Origin: Paraburkholderia phenoliruptrix
Lineage (GTDB): Bacteria > Pseudomonadota > Gammaproteobacteria > Burkholderiales > Burkholderiaceae
NCBI RefSeq assembly: GCF_902859825.1
Contig: NZ_CADIKB010000008.1
Coordinates: 62,001 to 126,000 of the forward strand
Direction: 5' to 3'
Length of the DNA: 64,000 bases
The position numbers and the translations under genes are program-made. Below the pieces are notes generated by a model. The model saw only the letters and a list, made by a program, of their open reading frames with translations. It did not search any database and was not told the origin of the DNA. Positions 36,519 to 47,468 of this stretch are shown here, piece after piece. Each line of letters opens with the position of its first letter. The stretch's first letter is position 1.

Positions 36519-37160
36519 TCACGGGTTCCAGTGCACGAAATTGCGATACACGCGCAGCCCCGCTTCGGCGCTCTTTTCCGGGTGAAATTGGGTGGCGAAG
36601 ATGTTATCCCGCGCTACCGCCGAGGTAAAGGGCACGCCGTACACGGTCTCGCCCGAGGTGTGCGCCGCATTGTCCGGCACCACGTAATAGCTGTGCACGA
36701 AGTAGAAAAACGCGTTGTCCGCGACGCCGTCCCACAGCGGATGCCGCTGCGTCTGATGCACGCGGTTCCAGCCCATTTGCGGCACCTTGAAGCGCGAACC
36801 GTCGTCCTGCACCTGGCCTTCCAGATCGAAGCGCAGCACCTTGCCCGGCAGAAGGCCCAGGCCCGGCGTGTCGCCTTCGGCGCTCCAGTCGAACAGCATC
36901 TGCTCGCCGACGCACACGCCCATCAGCGGCTTCACGCGCGACGCTTCGACGACCGCTTCCTGCAGGCCGGACTCGGCCAGACTGCGCATGCAGTCGGGCA
37001 TTGCGCCCTGGCCGGGCAGCACCACGCGGTCGGCCGCGCGGATCGCTTCCGGCTGGTCGACGATAGCCACGTCCGCTTCCGGCGCGGCCTTGCGCAACGC
37101 CTGCGCCACCGAGCGCAGGTTGCCCATTCCGTAATCCACAATCGCTATCGAAGTTTTCAT
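36519..37160 (-). CDS. hisH: Imidazole glycerol phosphate synthase, glutaminase subunit
   Basis: A 213-residue class I glutamine amidotransferase that feeds ammonia to HisF. The nucleophile is in [10 protein letters not shown], the oxyanion block is [11 protein letters not shown], and the catalytic His/Glu are in FHPEKS. Its ATG overlaps the marC stop by 4 nt. A 213-bp gap without features separates it from hisA. Confidence 0.97.
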   Translation of the reverse strand: MKTSIAIVDYGMGNLRSVAQALRKAAPEADVAIVDQPEAIRAADRVVLPGQGAMPDCMRSLAESGLQEAVVEASRVKPLMGVCVGEQMLFDWSAEGDTPGLGLLPGKVLRFDLEGQVQDDGSRFKVPQMGWNRVHQTQRHPLWDGVADNAFFYFVHSYYVVPDNAAHTSGETVYGVPFTSAVARDNIFATQFHPEKSAEAGLRVYRNFVHWNP

Positions 37161-37777
37161 TTCAAGTTAGGCAGCAAAGCCTTCAATCCGTCGACGATGA
37201 ATTCCACCGCCAGCGCCGACAACATCAAACCCATGAGCCGCGTGCCGATGTTGATACCGGTGCGACCGACCCAGCGCGCAATCGGTTCGGCAAGGCGCAG
37301 CGAAAAAAAGCAGATCGCCGCCAGCACCGCGCCGATCACGATCAGCCCAATGCGGTCATACCAGTGCGGCGAGCCGGCCGCGTAGATGATCGTGGTGCTG
37401 ATCGCGCCGGGGCCGGTCAGGAGCGGAATGGCCAGCGGCACAACCGCGATGTTGTCCTTCTGCTCCGCCTCGTCGCGCTCTTCGGGCGTGGACCGGCTAT
37501 TGCCGATCTGCGCATTCAGCATGTTGATCGCCATCAGCAGCATGATGATGCCGCCGCCCACTTCGAGCGAGCCGACCGAAATGCCGAAGAAGCTGATGAT
37601 CTGCTGCCCGAGCAGCGTGGTCACCGCGATCACGCAGAACACCGAAATCGCCGCGATCCGGATGGTTCTGCGCCGTTCGGCGTCGCTCTGATTCGCCGTC
37701 AGACTCATGAAGAACGGAATGGCGCCGACCGGATTGATCAGCGCGAGCAGCGAAATAAACGACTTCAGAATGTCCAT
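37157..37777 (-). CDS. MarC-family integral membrane protein
   Basis: A 206-residue protein with six hydrophobic segments and the family N-terminus [20 protein letters not shown]; later [19 protein letters not shown]. MarC/UPF0056 proteins have no firm function; an older link to multiple antibiotic resistance was withdrawn. It is embedded in the his operon between hisB and hisH and overlaps hisH by 4 nt. Confidence 0.93.
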   Translation of the reverse strand: MDILKSFISLLALINPVGAIPFFMSLTANQSDAERRRTIRIAAISVFCVIAVTTLLGQQIISFFGISVGSLEVGGGIIMLLMAINMLNAQIGNSRSTPEERDEAEQKDNIAVVPLAIPLLTGPGAISTTIIYAAGSPHWYDRIGLIVIGAVLAAICFFSLRLAEPIARWVGRTGINIGTRLMGLMLSALAVEFIVDGLKALLPNLK

Positions 37778-37827
37778 TGCACACCGGGCGCGCGCCGTGC
37801 GCGTACCGGTCCGGGTAAGTAAGTCGC

Positions 37828-38415
37828 TTAAAGGCTGCCCTTGGTCGACGGAATCTGGCCCGCTGCGCGTTCGTCGAGTTCGACGGCCATGCGCAGCGCG
37901 CGGCCAAACGCCTTGAACACCGTTTCCAGCTGATGGTGAGCGTTGATGCCGCGCAAATTGTCGATGTGCAGCGTCACGCCCGCGTGGTTCACGAAGCCGC
38001 GGAAAAATTCGATGGACAGGTCGACGTCGAACGTGCCGATGCGCGCACGCGTGAACGGCACGTGGAATTCGAGCCCCGGACGGCCCGAGAAGTCGATCAC
38101 GACGCGCGACAGCGCCTCGTCGAGCGGCACATACGAATGGCCGTAGCGGCGAATGCCCGTGCGGTCGCCGATCGCCTTTGCCACTGCCTGGCCGAGCGTG
38201 ATGCCGGTGTCTTCGACGGTATGGTGGTCGTCGATATGCAGGTCGCCATGCGCTTCGATGTCGAGATCGAAAAGACCATGCCGCGCAATCTGGTCGAGCA
38301 TGTGGTCGAGAAACGGCACGCCCGTGGCCAGCTTCTGCTGACCGGTGCCGTCCAGGTTGATCTTGACACGGATCTGCGTTTCGCTGGTGTTGCGAACGAC
38401 TTCCGCAAGGCGCAT
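37828..38415 (-). CDS. hisB: Imidazoleglycerol-phosphate dehydratase
   Basis: A 195-residue monofunctional dehydratase, without the phosphatase domain found in E. coli HisB. Duplicated metal-binding His motifs are visible: [16 protein letters not shown] and [17 protein letters not shown], plus [13 protein letters not shown]. It works between HisF/H and HisC. Confidence 0.97.
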   Translation of the reverse strand: MRLAEVVRNTSETQIRVKINLDGTGQQKLATGVPFLDHMLDQIARHGLFDLDIEAHGDLHIDDHHTVEDTGITLGQAVAKAIGDRTGIRRYGHSYVPLDEALSRVVIDFSGRPGLEFHVPFTRARIGTFDVDLSIEFFRGFVNHAGVTLHIDNLRGINAHHQLETVFKAFGRALRMAVELDERAAGQIPSTKGSL

Positions 38416-38478
38416 GGTAATTCCTCGAATCTGGCTACAAAGCGATAGTAGTGTGGGAGGGAAGCGGCAAGCCGCCGT

Positions 38479-39549
38479 TTAATGCAATACGAGCTTCAAC
38501 GCGGCGAGCAACTGGACGTTTTCCTCGGGAGAACCGACGGTCAAACGCACGCAATTCGCCAGCAATGGGTGCATTTTACTCACGTTTTTGACCAGAACCC
38601 GCGCCGTCAGCAGGGTTTCGAACAGAATGGAGGCGTCCGGCACGCGCACGAGCAGGAAGTTGCCGGCGCTCGGAAACACTTCGGCGCCCGGCAATTGCGC
38701 GACAGCGTCGGCCAGTTTGGCGCGTTCGTCGCGCAATTTTGCCGCCTGCGAGTCCAGCACGTCGACGTGATCGAGCAGGAAATCCGCCGCCGCCTGAGTG
38801 AGCACGTTGGTGTTGTACGGCGGCCGCACCTTGTCCAGCTCCGTGAGCCACGCGGGCTTGCCGACGAGGTAACCGAGGCGAATGCCGGCCAGACCGAGCT
38901 TCGACACCGTGCGCATCACGACGACGTTGTCGAACGCGTCGGCGCGCGGCAGCCAGCTTTTCTGGGCGAACGGCTGATACGCCTCGTCGATCACCACGAG
39001 GCTCTTCGTCGCGGCGGCGATGATGCGCTCCATATCGGCGTCGTCGAACAAGGTGCCGGTCGGATTGTTCGGATAGGCAAGATAGATCACCGCGGGCTCG
39101 TGTTCCACGATGGCCGCGAGCATGGCTTGCGCATCAAGCGTGAAATCCGCCCTGAGCGGCACGCCGACGAATTCGAGATTCGCGAGCTTCGCCGACATCT
39201 GATACATGACGAAACCCGGCACCGGCGCGAGCACCTTGGCGCCCGGCTTCGCGCACGCGACCGAGAGCATGCTGATGATCTCGTCCGAGCCGTTGCCGAG
39301 CAGCACGTCACAGCCGGCCGGCACACCCATCACGCGCTTGATCTTCTCGATGAGCGCTTCCGGGCGCGGCGCCGGGTAGCGATTCAGCGCGACACCGGCC
39401 AGATGCTCGCCGAGATGCGCGGCCAGCACCGGCGGCAGCGCAAACGGGTTTTCCATCGCGTCGAGCTTGATGTAGCCCGTGGCGTCCGGTACCGGATAGC
39501 TCGTCATCGCGAGCACGTCGGGGCGGATAATGTCTTGAGGTGTCGTCAT
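38479..39549 (-). CDS. hisC: Histidinol-phosphate aminotransferase
   Basis: A 356-residue PLP-dependent class I/II aminotransferase. The Schiff-base Lys is in [14 protein letters not shown], the PLP Asp is in [12 protein letters not shown], and NPTGTLFDD and LGNGSDEII are characteristic. Converts imidazole acetol phosphate to histidinol phosphate. Confidence 0.96.
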   Translation of the reverse strand: MTTPQDIIRPDVLAMTSYPVPDATGYIKLDAMENPFALPPVLAAHLGEHLAGVALNRYPAPRPEALIEKIKRVMGVPAGCDVLLGNGSDEIISMLSVACAKPGAKVLAPVPGFVMYQMSAKLANLEFVGVPLRADFTLDAQAMLAAIVEHEPAVIYLAYPNNPTGTLFDDADMERIIAAATKSLVVIDEAYQPFAQKSWLPRADAFDNVVVMRTVSKLGLAGIRLGYLVGKPAWLTELDKVRPPYNTNVLTQAAADFLLDHVDVLDSQAAKLRDERAKLADAVAQLPGAEVFPSAGNFLLVRVPDASILFETLLTARVLVKNVSKMHPLLANCVRLTVGSPEENVQLLAALKLVLH

Positions 39550-39689
39550 AAGTCAGTGGGCTCGGCCGCGTGCGCCGAATGCGTGTCGAGCACGCACGCT
39601 TCGGACACGCCTCGTGGCGCGGCGGCTTGCCGCGCCGGGTTGGTCTGTATTGTGGGCGAGGCCGCCGGCGCCCGCGCCGGCTCCTCCGC

Positions 39690-41012
39690 TCAGCCGCCTT
39701 GCCGCATCCGGTATTCCGCGCTGCGAGCGTGCGCCTGCAAACCTTCGCCGTAAGCCAGTTCGGCGGCGATTTCGCCGAGCGTCTGCGCGCCTTCCGCGCT
39801 CACTTCGATCACGCTCGAGCGCTTGAAGAAATCATAGACGCCGAGCGGCGACGAGAACCGTGCGGTGCGCGACGTAGGCAGCACGTGGTTCGGCCCAGCG
39901 CAGTAGTCGCCGAGACTCTCGCTCGTGTAGCGGCCGAGGAAGATGGCACCCGCGTGGCGGATCAGCTGGCCCCACTGATGCGGCTCCAGCGCCGAAATCT
40001 CAAGGTGTTCCGGCGCGATGTCGTTGGCGATCGCACAGGCTTCAGCCATGTCGCGCACCTTGACGAGCGCGCCGCGCCCTTCGAGCGACGCCTGAATCAC
40101 ATCGCGGCGCGGCATGGTGGGCAGCAGTTCGTTGATCGCATCCTGCACGCGGCCAATGAACGCGTCGTCCGGACACAGCAAAATGGACTGCGCGAGTTCG
40201 TCGTGTTCGGCTTGCGAGAACAGGTCCATCGCGACCCAGCGCGGATCGGTCGTGCCGTCGCAGAGCACGAGAATTTCCGACGGTCCCGCGATCATGTCGA
40301 TGCCGACCGTGCCGAACACCCGGCGCTTGGCCGACGCCACATACGCGTTGCCCGGGCCGCAGATCTTGTCGACAGCCGGCACGGTTTCGGTGCCGTATGC
40401 GAGCGCGCCGACAGCCTGCGCGCCGCCAATGGTGAACACGCGATCCACGCCGCCGAGCAATGCGGCCGCCAGCACCAGCGGATTCTTCACGCCGTCAGGC
40501 GTGGGCACGACCATGACGATTTCACGCACGCCGGCCACGCGAGCCGGAATCGCATTCATCAGCACCGACGACGGATACGCCGCCTTGCCGCCCGGCACGT
40601 AGATGCCCGCGCGATCGAGCGGCGTGACCTTCTGGCCGAGCACGGTGCCGTCGGCTTCCGTGTATTGCCAACTGTGACTGCCGCACTCGATCTTCTGTTT
40701 CTCGTGATAGCCGCGCACGCGCGCCGCCGCGGCTTCGAGCGACGCGCGCCGCTTCGGCTCGAGGCCTTCCAGCGCCGCTTCCAGCTCCGAAATCGGCAGC
40801 TCCAGCGCGCCGACGCTCGGCGCGTCCAGCCGGTCGAAGCGGTTCGTGTATTCCAGCACCGCCGCGTCGCCGCGCGCCTTCACGTCGTTCAGAATCTGCG
40901 CGACCGAGCGCTCGATTGCTTCGTCTTCGCTCGCCTCGAACGCGAGCACCGCGTGCAGCGACTTCTGGAAGTCGGGAGCGGTGGAATCGAGTTTGCGAAT
41001 CTTGATAGACAT
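39690..41012 (-). CDS. hisD: Histidinol dehydrogenase
   Basis: A 440-residue zinc-dependent enzyme performing the last two oxidations to histidine. Conserved blocks are [60 protein letters not shown] and the C-terminal GPNHVLPT. Located between hisG and hisC. Confidence 0.97.
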   Translation of the reverse strand: MSIKIRKLDSTAPDFQKSLHAVLAFEASEDEAIERSVAQILNDVKARGDAAVLEYTNRFDRLDAPSVGALELPISELEAALEGLEPKRRASLEAAAARVRGYHEKQKIECGSHSWQYTEADGTVLGQKVTPLDRAGIYVPGGKAAYPSSVLMNAIPARVAGVREIVMVVPTPDGVKNPLVLAAALLGGVDRVFTIGGAQAVGALAYGTETVPAVDKICGPGNAYVASAKRRVFGTVGIDMIAGPSEILVLCDGTTDPRWVAMDLFSQAEHDELAQSILLCPDDAFIGRVQDAINELLPTMPRRDVIQASLEGRGALVKVRDMAEACAIANDIAPEHLEISALEPHQWGQLIRHAGAIFLGRYTSESLGDYCAGPNHVLPTSRTARFSSPLGVYDFFKRSSVIEVSAEGAQTLGEIAAELAYGEGLQAHARSAEYRMRQGG

Positions 41013-41072
41013 ACGTGTATCCGTTTCGGTAAGGCGCGCTTTACAGCGAGGTCAGACGGGTCGAACGAGCTG

Positions 41073-41771
41073 TCAGGCCGCGGCAAGGCCGGCTTTCGTC
41101 GCGCGTTCGAACGCGTCGAGAATCGGCCGCAACGCGGCGCGCTTGAGCTTGAGCGCCGCCTGGTTCACAACGAGGCGCGACGAAATCTGCATGATTTCCT
41201 CCACCTCCACGAGATTGTTGGCGCGCAAGGTGTTGCCCGAGCTCACCAGGTCGACGATGGCATCCGCGAGGCCGACGAGCGGCGCGAGTTCCATCGAACC
41301 GTACAGCTTGATCAGATCGACGTGCACGCCCTTGGCCGCGAAATGCTCGCGCGCCGTCTCCGTGTACTTGGTGGCCACGCGCAAGCGGGCGCCCTGGCGC
41401 ACGGCGTTCGCATAATCAAACCCTGCGGCGACCGCGACCGACATGCGGCAGCGCGCGATATCCAGATCCACCGGCTGATACAGGCCGCTGCCGCCGTGTT
41501 CGAGCAGCACGTCCTTGCCCGCCACGCCGAAGTCCGCCGCGCCGTATTCGACGTACGTCGGCACGTCGGTTGCGCGCACGATGATCACGCGCAGATTCGC
41601 GTCCGTAGTCGGCAGAATCAGCTTGCGCGAGCTTTCCGGATCTTCGGCCACCTCAATGCCGGCTGCGGCGAGGAGCGGCAGCGTTTCCTCAAAGATACGC
41701 CCCTTCGACAAAGCCAGCGTAAGCGGCGCGCTGACCGTCGGCGAAGTCGAGGTTTGCGGCATCGAGCTCAT
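41073..41771 (-). CDS. hisG: ATP phosphoribosyltransferase, short form
   Basis: First and feedback-controlled enzyme of histidine synthesis. At 232 residues it is the short HisG form lacking the C-terminal regulatory domain, which needs the HisZ partner; hisZ is not in this window. Seen: [16 protein letters not shown] at the N-terminus, the PRPP loop [12 protein letters not shown]. The ATG overlaps the murA stop (ATGA), so hisG is translationally coupled to a cell-wall gene. Confidence 0.96.
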   Translation of the reverse strand: MSSMPQTSTSPTVSAPLTLALSKGRIFEETLPLLAAAGIEVAEDPESSRKLILPTTDANLRVIIVRATDVPTYVEYGAADFGVAGKDVLLEHGGSGLYQPVDLDIARCRMSVAVAAGFDYANAVRQGARLRVATKYTETAREHFAAKGVHVDLIKLYGSMELAPLVGLADAIVDLVSSGNTLRANNLVEVEEIMQISSRLVVNQAALKLKRAALRPILDAFERATKAGLAAA

Positions 41772-43030
41772 GCCTCGCTCCCGGATACGCGGCGCACCTT
41801 TGCGCCGATCGCGTTCAGCTTGGTTTCCATGCGGTCATAACCGCGGTCCAGATGGTAGATGCGGTCGATCAGCGTCTCGCCTTCCGCGCGCAGCGCGGCG
41901 ATCACGAGGCTCGCCGACGCGCGCAGGTCCGTTGCCATGACTTTTGCGCCGGAGAGCTTGTCGACGCCGGTCACGAGCGCGGTCTTGCCGTCAGTCGTAA
42001 TGTTCGCGCCGAGGCGGTTCAGCTCCTGCACGTGCATGAAACGGTTCTCGAAGATGGTTTCGACCACCTGCGACTTGCCGTCCGCCACCGCATTGAGCGC
42101 CATGAACTGCGCCTGCATGTCGGTCGGAAACGCCGGATATTCCGACGTGCGGAACGACACCGCGCCCGGGCGCTGATTCATGCGCACGCGCATCCAGTCG
42201 TCGCCTTCCTCGATGGTCACGCCCGCTTCGCGCAGCTTCGCGGTCACCGCTTCCAGAATCTGCGGACGCACCTTTCGCAGCGTGACGTCGCCGCCCGCCG
42301 CGGCCACCGCGCACAGGAACGTGCCGGCCTCGATGCGGTCCGGAATCACCGTGTGCTTCGCGCCGTGCAGCTTGTCCACGCCCTGAATCACGAGACGGTC
42401 AGTGCCGATGCCTTCGATCTTCGCGCCCATCTGCACGAGCAGATGCGCGAGATCGCCGACTTCCGGCTCGCGCGCCGCGTTCTCGATGACCGTCTCGCCT
42501 TCCGCGAGTACCGCCGCCATCAGCAGATTTTCGGTGCCGGTCACCGTGATCATGTCGGTGATGATGCGCGCGCCCTTCAGCCGCTTCGCACGCGCTTCGA
42601 TAAAGCCGTGCTCGATCGTGATCTCGGCGCCCATGGCCTGCAGGCCCTTGATGTGCTGATCCACCGGCCGTGCGCCGATCGCGCAGCCGCCCGGCAGCGA
42701 CACGCGCGCGTGGCCGAAGCGCGCGACGAGCGGCCCGAGCACGAGGATCGACGCGCGCATGGTCTTGACCATTTCATACGGCGCGACGAGGTTGTCGACC
42801 TTCGACGCGTCGAGCGACACGCGGCCGTCGCCGCTTTCGATGCGCACGCCCATCTGCCCGAGCAGCTTGAGCATGGTGCGCACGTCCTGCAGATCCGGCA
42901 CGTTGTCGAGATGCACCGGCTCCGCGCTCAACAGACTCGCGCACAGAATCGGCAACGCCGCGTTCTTCGCGCCCGAGACAACGACCTCACCCGACAGCGG
43001 GTAGCCACCTTCAATGACGAGTTTGTCCAT
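41768..43030 (-). CDS. murA: UDP-N-acetylglucosamine 1-carboxyvinyltransferase
   Basis: First committed step of peptidoglycan precursor synthesis, the fosfomycin target. With the start at 43030 it is 420 residues, the normal size; an upstream frame to 43129 is not conserved. The N-terminal [15 protein letters not shown] and the loop [16 protein letters not shown] with the PEP-reactive Cys are present, so fosfomycin sensitivity of the target is expected. Confidence 0.97.
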   Translation of the reverse strand: MDKLVIEGGYPLSGEVVVSGAKNAALPILCASLLSAEPVHLDNVPDLQDVRTMLKLLGQMGVRIESGDGRVSLDASKVDNLVAPYEMVKTMRASILVLGPLVARFGHARVSLPGGCAIGARPVDQHIKGLQAMGAEITIEHGFIEARAKRLKGARIITDMITVTGTENLLMAAVLAEGETVIENAAREPEVGDLAHLLVQMGAKIEGIGTDRLVIQGVDKLHGAKHTVIPDRIEAGTFLCAVAAAGGDVTLRKVRPQILEAVTAKLREAGVTIEEGDDWMRVRMNQRPGAVSFRTSEYPAFPTDMQAQFMALNAVADGKSQVVETIFENRFMHVQELNRLGANITTDGKTALVTGVDKLSGAKVMATDLRASASLVIAALRAEGETLIDRIYHLDRGYDRMETKLNAIGAKVRRVSGSEA

Positions 43031-43141
43031 GCCTATGTGTTCCTGATCGACCCGGACTTCAGCCGGGACTGCTTGCATTATGTTCGGCGCGCCGCTGCCC
43101 GCGTCGCGCCCTTCCTGAGTGATTCGCACTAAATTTCCAGA

Positions 43142-43381
43142 TTACGCGTTCTGCCATTCGGCGGGCGTCAGCGTTTTCATGCTGAGCGCGTGAATTTCTT
43201 CGCGCATGCGGTCGCCGAGCGCCGCATACACGAGTTGATGGCGCTGGATCAGCCGCTTGCCCTCAAAGCTCGGAGACACGATGGTCGCAAAGAAATGCTG
43301 ACCGTCGCCTTCGACTTCGAGATGCTGGCAGGCGAGCCCAGCGGCGATGTATTGCTTGACCTGTTCGGGAGTCGGCAACAT
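43142..43381 (-). CDS. ibaG: BolA-family protein IbaG
   Basis: A 79-residue BolA-like protein with the central EGDGQHFFATIVSPSFEGK and the conserved His in LIQRHQLVYAALGD. The position next to murA and the mla genes matches E. coli ibaG. BolA/IbaG proteins form Fe-S-bridged complexes with monothiol glutaredoxins such as GrxD at 8234. Confidence 0.93.
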   Translation of the reverse strand: MLPTPEQVKQYIAAGLACQHLEVEGDGQHFFATIVSPSFEGKRLIQRHQLVYAALGDRMREEIHALSMKTLTPAEWQNA

Positions 43382-43396
43382 GAGAGAAGCTCCTCG

Positions 43397-44161
43397 TCAG
43401 TGGCGCAGCTTGTAGCCGGAGGCGAGCATGCGCATCGCCACCACGGCCAGCACCACGAAGAAACCGGCGACAATCGCAAGGCTCGCGAGCGGATTGATAT
43501 CCGACATCCCGAAGAAACCGTAGCGAAAGCCGTCGATCATGTAGAAAAATGGATTGAGCCGCGACACCTCGCGCCACACGGGCGGCAGCGTATGCGTCGA
43601 GTAGAACACGCCCGAGAGAAACGTGAGCGGCATGATCAGAAAATTCTGGAACGCAGCGAGCTGGTCGAACTTTTCGGCCCAGATGCCCGCGATCAGACCG
43701 AGCGTGCCGAGGATCCCCGCGCCGCAAATCGCAAACAGGATGATGTAAAGCGGCGCCGCGAAATTGACCGGCACGAACCAGATGGTCACGATGAACACGC
43801 CGAAGCCCACTGCGAGGCCACGCGCGACGGCCGCGAGCACATAGGCGGCGAACATCTCATAGTGCGACAGCGGCGGCAGTAAAACGAACACCAGATTCCC
43901 GGTGATTTTCGACTGGATCAGCGACGACGAGCTATTGGCGAACGCATTCTGCAACACGCTCATCATCACGAGGCCCGGCACCAGGAAGCTTGTATATTCG
44001 ACGCCCGGATAAACCTGCACATGGTTGCGCAAGGCGTGGCCGAAAATGGTCAGATACAAGAGCGCCGTGATGATGGGCGCGAGCACAGTCTGGAACGACA
44101 CCTTCCAGAAACGCAGGATTTCCTTGTAGAACAGCGTGCCGAAACCGCTATAGCCGCTCAT
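43397..44161 (-). CDS. ABC-2 type transporter permease (YadH-like)
   Basis: A 254-residue permease with six membrane segments of the ABC-2 family. The N-terminal GTLFYKEILRFWKVSFQTV and the MPLTFLSGVFYSTHTLPP segment are typical of YadH/NodJ-like exporters. The ATG at 44161 overlaps the ATPase stop (ATGA). Substrate unknown; the mla and murA neighbourhood suggests an envelope role. Confidence 0.92.
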   Translation of the reverse strand: MSGYSGFGTLFYKEILRFWKVSFQTVLAPIITALLYLTIFGHALRNHVQVYPGVEYTSFLVPGLVMMSVLQNAFANSSSSLIQSKITGNLVFVLLPPLSHYEMFAAYVLAAVARGLAVGFGVFIVTIWFVPVNFAAPLYIILFAICGAGILGTLGLIAGIWAEKFDQLAAFQNFLIMPLTFLSGVFYSTHTLPPVWREVSRLNPFFYMIDGFRYGFFGMSDINPLASLAIVAGFFVVLAVVAMRMLASGYKLRH

Positions 44162-45090
44162 GCGAGCCCCTCGATCACTTCCGGACCGTTCATGACCTGA
44201 ACGAAAACATCCTCGAGGTCGGCCTTGCGGACCTCGATTTCTTCGAACGTGCAGCCTGCCGCGCGGCATTGCGCGAGAATTTTCTCGACGTCGTCATAGC
44301 TCGCCAGACGCAGCAGATGCTGGCGGCCATTGCCGTTGCCCGCGCCGCCCTCGGCTTCGAGCGGCCGCAGTTCGGCGGGCAGCACGCCTTGCGCGAAGCG
44401 CACGAACAGCTGCATGCCGGCGAAGCGCTGGAGCAGCGTGCTCGTGCGATCGAGCGCGACCACTTCGCCGCGGCGCAGCATCGCAATGCGGTCGCACAGC
44501 GATTCGGCTTCTTCCAGATAGTGCGTGGTCAGCACAATGGTGTGGCCCTCGCGATTCAGGCGCGAGATGAATTTCCACAGCGTTTGGCGCAGTTCGACGT
44601 CGACGCCCGCAGTCGGCTCGTCGAGCACGATGACAGGCGGCCGGTGCACGAGCGCCTGTGCGACCAGCACGCGGCGCTTCATGCCGCCCGAGAGCGCGCG
44701 CATGTTGGCGTCGGCTTTGTCGGTGAGATCGAGGTTCGCCATGATCTCGTCGATCCACGCGTCGTTGTTGCGCAGCCCGTAGTAGCCCGACTGGATACGC
44801 AAGGTTTCGCGCACGGTGAAGAATGGGTCGAACACCAGTTCCTGCGGCACCACGCCCAATGCGCGCCGTGCGGCGCGGAAGTCGTCCACCACGTCGTGGC
44901 CGCGCACGGCGATGCTGCCTTCGTCGGCGCGCGCGAGGCCCGCGAGAATGCTGATGAGCGTTGTCTTGCCCGCGCCGTTCGGACCGAGCAGCCCGAAGAA
45001 CTCGCCTTCTTCCACCGTAAGGCTGACGCCCTTGAGCGCCTGCAAGTCCTTGTAGCGCTTCTTGACGTTACGAATTTCTATGGCTGACAT
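44158..45090 (-). CDS. ABC transporter ATP-binding protein (YadG-like)
   Basis: A 310-residue ATPase partner of the permease downstream. Walker A GPNGAGKTT, signature LSGGMKRRVLVAQAL, Walker B VIVLDEPTAGVD and the H-loop TTHYLEE are intact. The last 90 residues form a regulatory extension. Inserted between the mla operon and ibaG-murA, which are contiguous in E. coli. Confidence 0.94.
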   Translation of the reverse strand: MSAIEIRNVKKRYKDLQALKGVSLTVEEGEFFGLLGPNGAGKTTLISILAGLARADEGSIAVRGHDVVDDFRAARRALGVVPQELVFDPFFTVRETLRIQSGYYGLRNNDAWIDEIMANLDLTDKADANMRALSGGMKRRVLVAQALVHRPPVIVLDEPTAGVDVELRQTLWKFISRLNREGHTIVLTTHYLEEAESLCDRIAMLRRGEVVALDRTSTLLQRFAGMQLFVRFAQGVLPAELRPLEAEGGAGNGNGRQHLLRLASYDDVEKILAQCRAAGCTFEEIEVRKADLEDVFVQVMNGPEVIEGLA

Positions 45091-45208
45091 GACAGTGCGC
45101 CACGTGCGTCGCGGCGCTTAAAGAAGCCCTGGGCGGGCGCAAAATGCTGGACAAGAAACGGAATTGGGGCGGGTTGGGCGACCCGAACCATGCCCCAAAA
45201 AACGTTTG

Positions 45209-45214
45209 ATTATA
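45209..45214 (-). promoter_or_regulatory. -10 box upstream of the YadG-like gene
   Basis: Perfect TATAAT on the minus strand, about 119 bp before the ATPase start in the 262-bp gap after mlaB. No -35 at proper spacing was found. Confidence 0.4.
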
Positions 45215-45352
45215 GGGCAAAACCCGGCGGCCCTATGTCAGTTGCGGGGATTGGAAGGTGTGCGATGCAGATGCGGGGCAGGTGAGACTGGCGCGCTTGC
45301 GGCAGCCTGCTGCGCGGAAGCAAAAAACAGCAGCCGGCACGCGCACGACTGC

Positions 45353-45664
45353 TCAGTTGGGGCGATCGCCATGCGCGGCACCGGCGATCAGCGTATCCAC
45401 GCCATAGGCTTGCGCGAGACTCGCGAGCCCAGCCGGCAGATTGACGACCTGAAACGGGCCGCCGCGCGCTTGCGCGGCCCGCTGCCACGCGAGAAGCACA
45501 GCCAGCGCCGACGAATCGAACTGCGTAAGCGGCGTGCAATCCACACCGCGCGCGCCGGCTGCAATGCGTTCCAGACCCGCCGCGAGCGCGGCCTTCGCGC
45601 TCGCGTGGGTCAGCGTCGCGCCGCTCGCGAAGCGATTGGCGACGGGGCTCAGCACTTCGCTCAC
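45353..45664 (-). CDS. mlaB: STAS-domain protein MlaB
   Basis: A 103-residue STAS-domain subunit that stabilises and regulates the MlaF ATPase in the phospholipid ABC transporter. The conserved loop LTQFDSSALAVLLAWQ holds the usual Ser. The start is a GTG overlapping the mlaC stop (GTGA). Last gene of mlaFEDACB. Confidence 0.9.
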   Translation of the reverse strand: MSEVLSPVANRFASGATLTHASAKAALAAGLERIAAGARGVDCTPLTQFDSSALAVLLAWQRAAQARGGPFQVVNLPAGLASLAQAYGVDTLIAGAAHGDRPN

Positions 45665-46293
45665 GACTGCTTGCCCGCGGCGAGTTGCTGATTGCGCTGC
45701 GTGAGGAACTGGATCAGTCCGTCCACGCCCTTCTGCTGGATCTGCTCGTTGAACTGCTGCTGATAAGCCTGAATGAGCCATGCGCCCAGCACGTTGATGT
45801 CATACACGCGCCAGCCCTGCGGCGTCTTGTACAGACGATAGTCGAGCTCGATCGGCGAACCGTTGTTCATCACGACCGAACGCACCACCGTGTCGGTGTC
45901 GTCCGGATTCATGCGGAACGGCTTGTACTGGATCTGCTGGTCGCGCACCTGCGCGAGCGCGCCCGAATACGTGCGGATCAGCAGCATCTTGAACTGCTCG
46001 ACCACCTGGTTCTGCTGCTCCGGCGTGGCGGTGCGCCAGTTGCGGCCCATGGCCAGCTGCGTGGTGCGGCGGAAATCCGTGTACGGCAGGATCTTTTCGT
46101 TGACGAGACGCGTGATGTGAGAAATGTCGCCCTGCTGGATGGACTTGTCGGCGCGCACCGCGTCGATCACCTGCTGGGTCACGGTTTTGACGAGCACGTC
46201 TGGCGCGTTGCTGTCGACAGTTTGTGCCGATGCACCAGCACTCATGAACGAGAACAGCGCAGCAAACAACGGAATGAGGAAGAATTTTTTCAT
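45661..46293 (-). CDS. mlaC: Periplasmic phospholipid-binding protein MlaC
   Basis: A 210-residue periplasmic lipid carrier between the outer-membrane MlaA complex and inner-membrane MlaFEDB. It has a Sec signal peptide (KKFFLIPLFAALFSFMSAG, cleaved near ASA-Q). The MlaC/Ttg2D fold blocks are KILPYTDFRRTTQLAMG and GWRVYDINVLGAWLIQAYQ. The start at 46293 coincides with the signal peptide. Confidence 0.95.
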   Translation of the reverse strand: MKKFFLIPLFAALFSFMSAGASAQTVDSNAPDVLVKTVTQQVIDAVRADKSIQQGDISHITRLVNEKILPYTDFRRTTQLAMGRNWRTATPEQQNQVVEQFKMLLIRTYSGALAQVRDQQIQYKPFRMNPDDTDTVVRSVVMNNGSPIELDYRLYKTPQGWRVYDINVLGAWLIQAYQQQFNEQIQQKGVDGLIQFLTQRNQQLAAGKQS

Positions 46294-46413
46294 ATCGAGC
46301 CTTGCGTAAAAAATAGTGCAACCGTTTGAACCGACATTAACACGCGAGTTCAGCAGCAATCCATGCGCAAACTGCGAGAGTCGTATCGATGTGTTACGGC
46401 CGCACCCGCACCA

Positions 46414-47457
46414 TCAACGCAGCTTGAACGACGGGAAATTGAACCGCGTGGGCGGCACCAGCTGCCCCGCCGGAATCTGCGTGGTTTCGGGACCGCCGTT
46501 GACGTCGAGCGGCGGTGTCTCCGCGCTGCCCGACGCGGCTTCCGGCGCGGAAGCGCTGTTGGCGGTGGCCGGCTGCGGTGGCGTGGCGGCGTTCGCGCCG
46601 GGAGCGGCCGACGCCTTCGCTGCAGCACCGCCCGCTCCCGCTGCGCCGGCGGTTCCCGTTACTGCGCCCGCCGGGGCGCCCGCGGCCGTGCCGTCGACGT
46701 CCTCGTACTTCGGCAGCGGCGCCTCGTCGCCATAGTTCGGCAGCGCCTGCGCCTGCTTGCCGTCAGACAGCAGATACTGACGACGCTGCAAGTACGCATT
46801 ACGCACGAACGAATATTTGTCGAGCGCGGCGCCTTCCAGCACGTCGCTCGCATTCAGCAGATTCGCGCGCGTGTTGACGATGTTCAGGCCGTACAGCGCC
46901 CAGCTCAAGCCCGGCGGATCGATGTAGCTGAGCGGGTTGACATAGTAATTGCCGATCGAGCCGACCGCATCGCGCAAGGTGCTCGGGCCGAAGAGCGGCA
47001 GCACCAGATACGGACCCGCGGGCACGCCGTAATGGCCGAGCGTCAGACCGAGGTCGTTGTCGTGCTTGGGCAGCTTCGCGAGCGTCGCCACGTCGAACAG
47101 GCCGCCCACACCGAAGACCGTGTTGATCACGATCCGCATGATGTCTTCTACGCCGTCGGTGATCTTCAGTTGCAGCAGGTTGTTTGCCGCAATGTAGACG
47201 TCGCCGATATTCGAGAAGAAGTTCGTCACGCTGTCACGCACCGGCTGCGGCGTAATGAACACGTAGCCCTTGGCGACCGGCTTGAGCGCGTACTGGTCGA
47301 GCTTGTCGTTGACCGTGAAGATGGTGCGGTTCAGGCCCTCGAGCGGATCGCCCTTAGTCGGCGTCTGCACGGTGGTGCAGCCGGCGAGCGCCGCCGCCGC
47401 GACGGCCAGTCTGGCCAACCGGAAGACGCGCGCGCCCCCGGCCTGTAAGGTCTGCAT
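46414..47457 (-). CDS. mlaA: Outer-membrane lipoprotein MlaA (VacJ)
   Basis: A 347-residue lipoprotein: a signal peptide ending in lipobox ALAGC, then the MlaA domain (DPLEGLNRTIFTVNDKLDQ, GGLFDVATLAKLPKHDND, YLVLPLFGPSTLRDAVG). It removes phospholipids from the outer leaflet. The C-terminal 100 residues are Ala/Pro/Gly-rich and of low complexity, making it about 100 residues longer than E. coli MlaA. It sits inside the mla operon, unlike in E. coli. Confidence 0.95.
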   Translation of the reverse strand: MQTLQAGGARVFRLARLAVAAAALAGCTTVQTPTKGDPLEGLNRTIFTVNDKLDQYALKPVAKGYVFITPQPVRDSVTNFFSNIGDVYIAANNLLQLKITDGVEDIMRIVINTVFGVGGLFDVATLAKLPKHDNDLGLTLGHYGVPAGPYLVLPLFGPSTLRDAVGSIGNYYVNPLSYIDPPGLSWALYGLNIVNTRANLLNASDVLEGAALDKYSFVRNAYLQRRQYLLSDGKQAQALPNYGDEAPLPKYEDVDGTAAGAPAGAVTGTAGAAGAGGAAAKASAAPGANAATPPQPATANSASAPEAASGSAETPPLDVNGGPETTQIPAGQLVPPTRFNFPSFKLR

Positions 47458-47468
47458 TGTTGTTCTCC

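Noticed and set aside
41073..41771. Truncated hisG
   Set aside because: The 232-residue length is the normal short form that works with HisZ, not a deletion.
39570..41840. A 756-residue open frame on the plus strand
   Set aside because: It is antisense to hisD and hisG, has no recognisable motif and no ribosome site.
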